Shown: piece after piece, positions 63,001 through 64,000 of the stretch
Position numbering within the stretch: the stretch's first letter is position 1
How the letters are laid out: every line of letters begins with the position of its first letter
Source: Leptospira broomii serovar Hurstbridge str. 5399
GTDB taxonomy: Bacteria > Spirochaetota > Leptospiria > Leptospirales > Leptospiraceae
Direction of reading: 5' to 3'
DNA length: 64,000 nucleotides
Assembly: GCF_000243715.2 (NCBI RefSeq)
Contig: NZ_AHMO02000008.1
Location: forward strand, 2,274,001-2,338,000
Translations under genes and position numbers: made by a program
The notes under the pieces: model-generated
Told to the model about the DNA's origin: nothing
Database searches by the model: none
Seen by the model: the letters and a program-made list of their open reading frames with translations, nothing else

Positions 63001-64000
63001 GCAAGTTCTTTGTGAATTGAATAACAGAGGTCATAGTAAGTCGCCCAAAGTTTATCGTCTCCCTGCGTTCCTTCCGGAAGGGTAAACAGGAGATCCCTGC
63101 CTTTGGCGATATAGACGGATGCCGGCTTGTATGCGGTCGAGTTTTTTGCTTTTTTCCCGGCCAACAAATTCAGTTCAGCTAATCTTTTTTTCTCAACGGG
63201 ATCTATGATTAGAGAGGAACCTGTGTTGAGGTGATTTACGATATCGAAGATCGCATCCTCTAGCTGCTTACCCTCGATACCTTCCAAGAGGAATCTTCCT
63301 ATTTTAAGGCGGATTTCCTGTTTCTTTTCCTCGTCTATGATCTCGTAAGCTGCCTGCTGTACACGGTCATGCTGGAAGCGGAATAATACTGTTTTTGCAG
63401 TTTGATCGTTTTTATCCTTGTTGATCGCCGTTTCTTGAAAGGATTCCGCGACCCGATAATTTTCCCCGATCGGGACGATCAACTCTTCGTTTATACATTC
63501 CTGTAAAGAGGCAAGAGTTTCCTTGAAGCTTACTCCTAAAATTCGAGATAATAACGATAAATCGAAATTACTTCCGATACAGGATGCCATTTTAAGAGTT
63601 TCTTGAACAACGGGAGACAACTTCCGGATCCTATTGATCAAGAGCTCGACGACGTTGTCGGAAATTTTCGTATTCTTAATTTTGGGGAGATCCCATTTCC
63701 AGCGAGCTTCTCCGGCTTTTCCGGACCGGAGGTCGAAATAAACTGCATCTTCCTTCGATAATTGTTTTAAAAGTTCTCCGATGAAGAACGGATTTCCGCC
63801 GGTCTTAGCATGTATTATTTCGGCGAGTTCTTTCGTTTGTTCTTGAGGTGTGCGTAAACTATCCGAGAGCAGTTCATTCACGTCCGAGACAAGGAGAGGA
63901 TGCAAAACGATTTTGTGCGGTTCTAATCCTTCCTTATCCAATGCGTCAATTAAGACCTGAAAAGGGTGCGAGTCGTCGACTTCGTTGTCTCTATACGCCA
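60084..64000 (-). CDS. Giant ATPase-GAF-SpoIIE phosphatase (5' end beyond window)
   Basis: Only the 3' part, about 1305 residues, is inside the window; the frame is open at the right edge. The first visible part, AYRDNEVDDSHPFQVLIDAL, belongs to an AAA-type ATPase of the kind fused to kinase domains in Leptospira. A TPR-like helical middle follows (about 61500-63300), then GAF (about 60900-61380) and a C-terminal SpoIIE/PP2C phosphatase (60090-60770) with RPKDIVSGDFYWFSKQ and AVDCTGHGVPGALMSMIGN, carrying the metal aspartates. It takes the place of SiaA upstream of siaB and siaC, so it probably dephosphorylates SiaC. The N-terminal kinase domain is expected outside the window. Confidence 0.85.
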   Translation of the reverse strand, partial: AYRDNEVDDSHPFQVLIDALDKEGLEPHKIVLHPLLVSDVNELLSDSLRTPQEQTKELAEIIHAKTGGNPFFIGELLKQLSKEDAVYFDLRSGKAGEARWKWDLPKIKNTKISDNVVELLINRIRKLSPVVQETLKMASCIGSNFDLSLLSRILGVSFKETLASLQECINEELIVPIGENYRVAESFQETAINKDKNDQTAKTVLFRFQHDRVQQAAYEIIDEEKKQEIRLKIGRFLLEGIEGKQLEDAIFDIVNHLNTGSSLIIDPVEKKRLAELNLLAGKKAKNSTAYKPASVYIAKGRDLLFTLPEGTQGDDKLWATYYDLCYSIHKELAETQYLTGNFEDSQKTIDLLLKHGKTAVEKAETYNLLIIQYSALGKYDLALPTIIKALKPLGVDIPEKDFDKVLTEEIEIANKALEGKTIDSLLELPLIQQPEQIMAVNLLIGAIPTAYNFALALFPVICLKMVNLFLKYGNLSDPYGYSAYGIVLSSGFQQYRKGFEFAELAVKVSEKHKNPSGTTKAANILANYTTPFVKHLKLSEEINQKGIQSSLESGEFLHGGYCAMNDAVNVVLQSKNIELAKTKIDALLKFSRKVKNNLAIDTVLGAALIVSNLRGKTSSHLEFSNEEMNEEEFLELCNAHQSPFPVCLFKIMKSKLLMAYGEFAAALKELDEAEGLLAYISGQISVEEHAYLHALAMAANYKVSSQEQKAKFMERIKKNLAKLKLLSESAPENFEHKYLLVEAELSRLEYKNWKAAKTYELAIQLASRNDFSNDEALACEFAGRFWLAKGSVKISSQYISDAYYRYGKWGAIKKQELLRAKHPEFLREKSRDTFRTTYTIGTMGTHTAAATEVYTGQTLDFQSILKSSTAISGEIKLEALLDKLMQISIENVGAQKGILILRRDGKLSVEAEGSIWDNEVRVLQGIPIQESKNIPISVIYYVERTKEDLVLKNAHADEKFNKDPYIREQKTKSVLCSPIIKQGELIGILYLENNLSEAAFTSDRLQTISILSSQAAISIDNALLYANLEEKVTERTKELAKANDDLALKNQHITDSITYSLNIQQAILPAPEVLGKFLPEYFVLFRPKDIVSGDFYWFSKQEDSIFIAAVDCTGHGVPGALMSMIGNTLLNQIINESGISDPGTTLEYLHRSVRQALKQDTEQTNSRDGMDICLLKIDKNNLYFAGAKRPIFIGKAGILSEIKGDRASIGGRQKEETRKFITHTIPLESGVRTSVYLTTDGFMDQPNPDRQKIGTKGFVNFLEGIEHLSCEEQKERLESFLLAHQDNETQRDDITLIGVVLDGQ

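Noticed and set aside
1..64000. tRNA, rRNA or CRISPR arrays
   Set aside because: No cloverleaf-like segments, conserved rRNA stretches or regularly spaced repeats were noticed on reading; small RNAs cannot be excluded by eye.

Overview
The window reads as chromosomal DNA of a Leptospira species (Spirochaetota). This rests on moderate GC with TTCGGAAT-rich codon usage, many short lipoprotein signals with a relaxed lipobox, a very long protein resembling the Leptospira TIGR04388 family, a giant ATPase-GAF-SpoIIE regulator, and SiaB/SiaC-like proteins next to a class III cyclase. The species cannot be named from the sequence alone. I saw no rRNA, tRNA or CRISPR array.

Layout. 1-7.5 kb: a partial PilZ protein, an ArsR-rhodanese regulator with a clear operator and a broken downstream gene, two methyltransferases, a hydrolase-like lipoprotein, a sterol-desaturase-type enzyme, decayed intergenic DNA, then a divergent DUF1761/TetR pair. 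7.8-13.5 kb: a quinone-oxidoreductase/VOC operon, a small membrane protein, and a TPR lipoprotein overlapping a GT-C type membrane glycosyltransferase. 13.6-19.4 kb: a 1638-residue polymorphic-toxin-like protein (signal, long passenger, Hint domain, C-terminal toxin-like module), an overlapping putative immunity gene and a displaced fragment of a related gene. 19.4-24 kb: an AraC regulator, an M24 peptidase and SMP-30-like lipoprotein pair, DoxX, and a BrnT/BrnA toxin-antitoxin module with a 30-bp palindrome.

24.3-45.3 kb is the most unusual part. Seven large genes lie head to tail on the minus strand: a MidA-like methyltransferase with TPRs, two paralogous proteins with a His-Me-finger-nuclease-like motif, a 1597-residue DUF6603-like protein, a 646-residue and a 1223-residue protein of unknown function, and an Ig-like protein. 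A paralogue of the Ig-like protein converges on the end of this array. None of them shows a signal peptide. I regard this as a candidate undescribed multi-protein system.

45.3-57.6 kb: a repeat-bearing intergenic region, then mostly housekeeping or metabolic genes (alpha/beta hydrolases, an SGNH-like lipoprotein, a TPR protein, MtnC plus an MFS transporter, an amidohydrolase, an exported membrane-anchored protein, an EEP-fold phosphoesterase, a VOC protein). 57.6-64 kb: an operon with the order SpoIIE-type phosphatase, SiaB-like kinase, SiaC-like phosphoprotein, class III adenylate cyclase. This is the SiaABCD arrangement of Pseudomonas with the diguanylate cyclase replaced by a cAMP-type cyclase. 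The first gene runs off the right edge.
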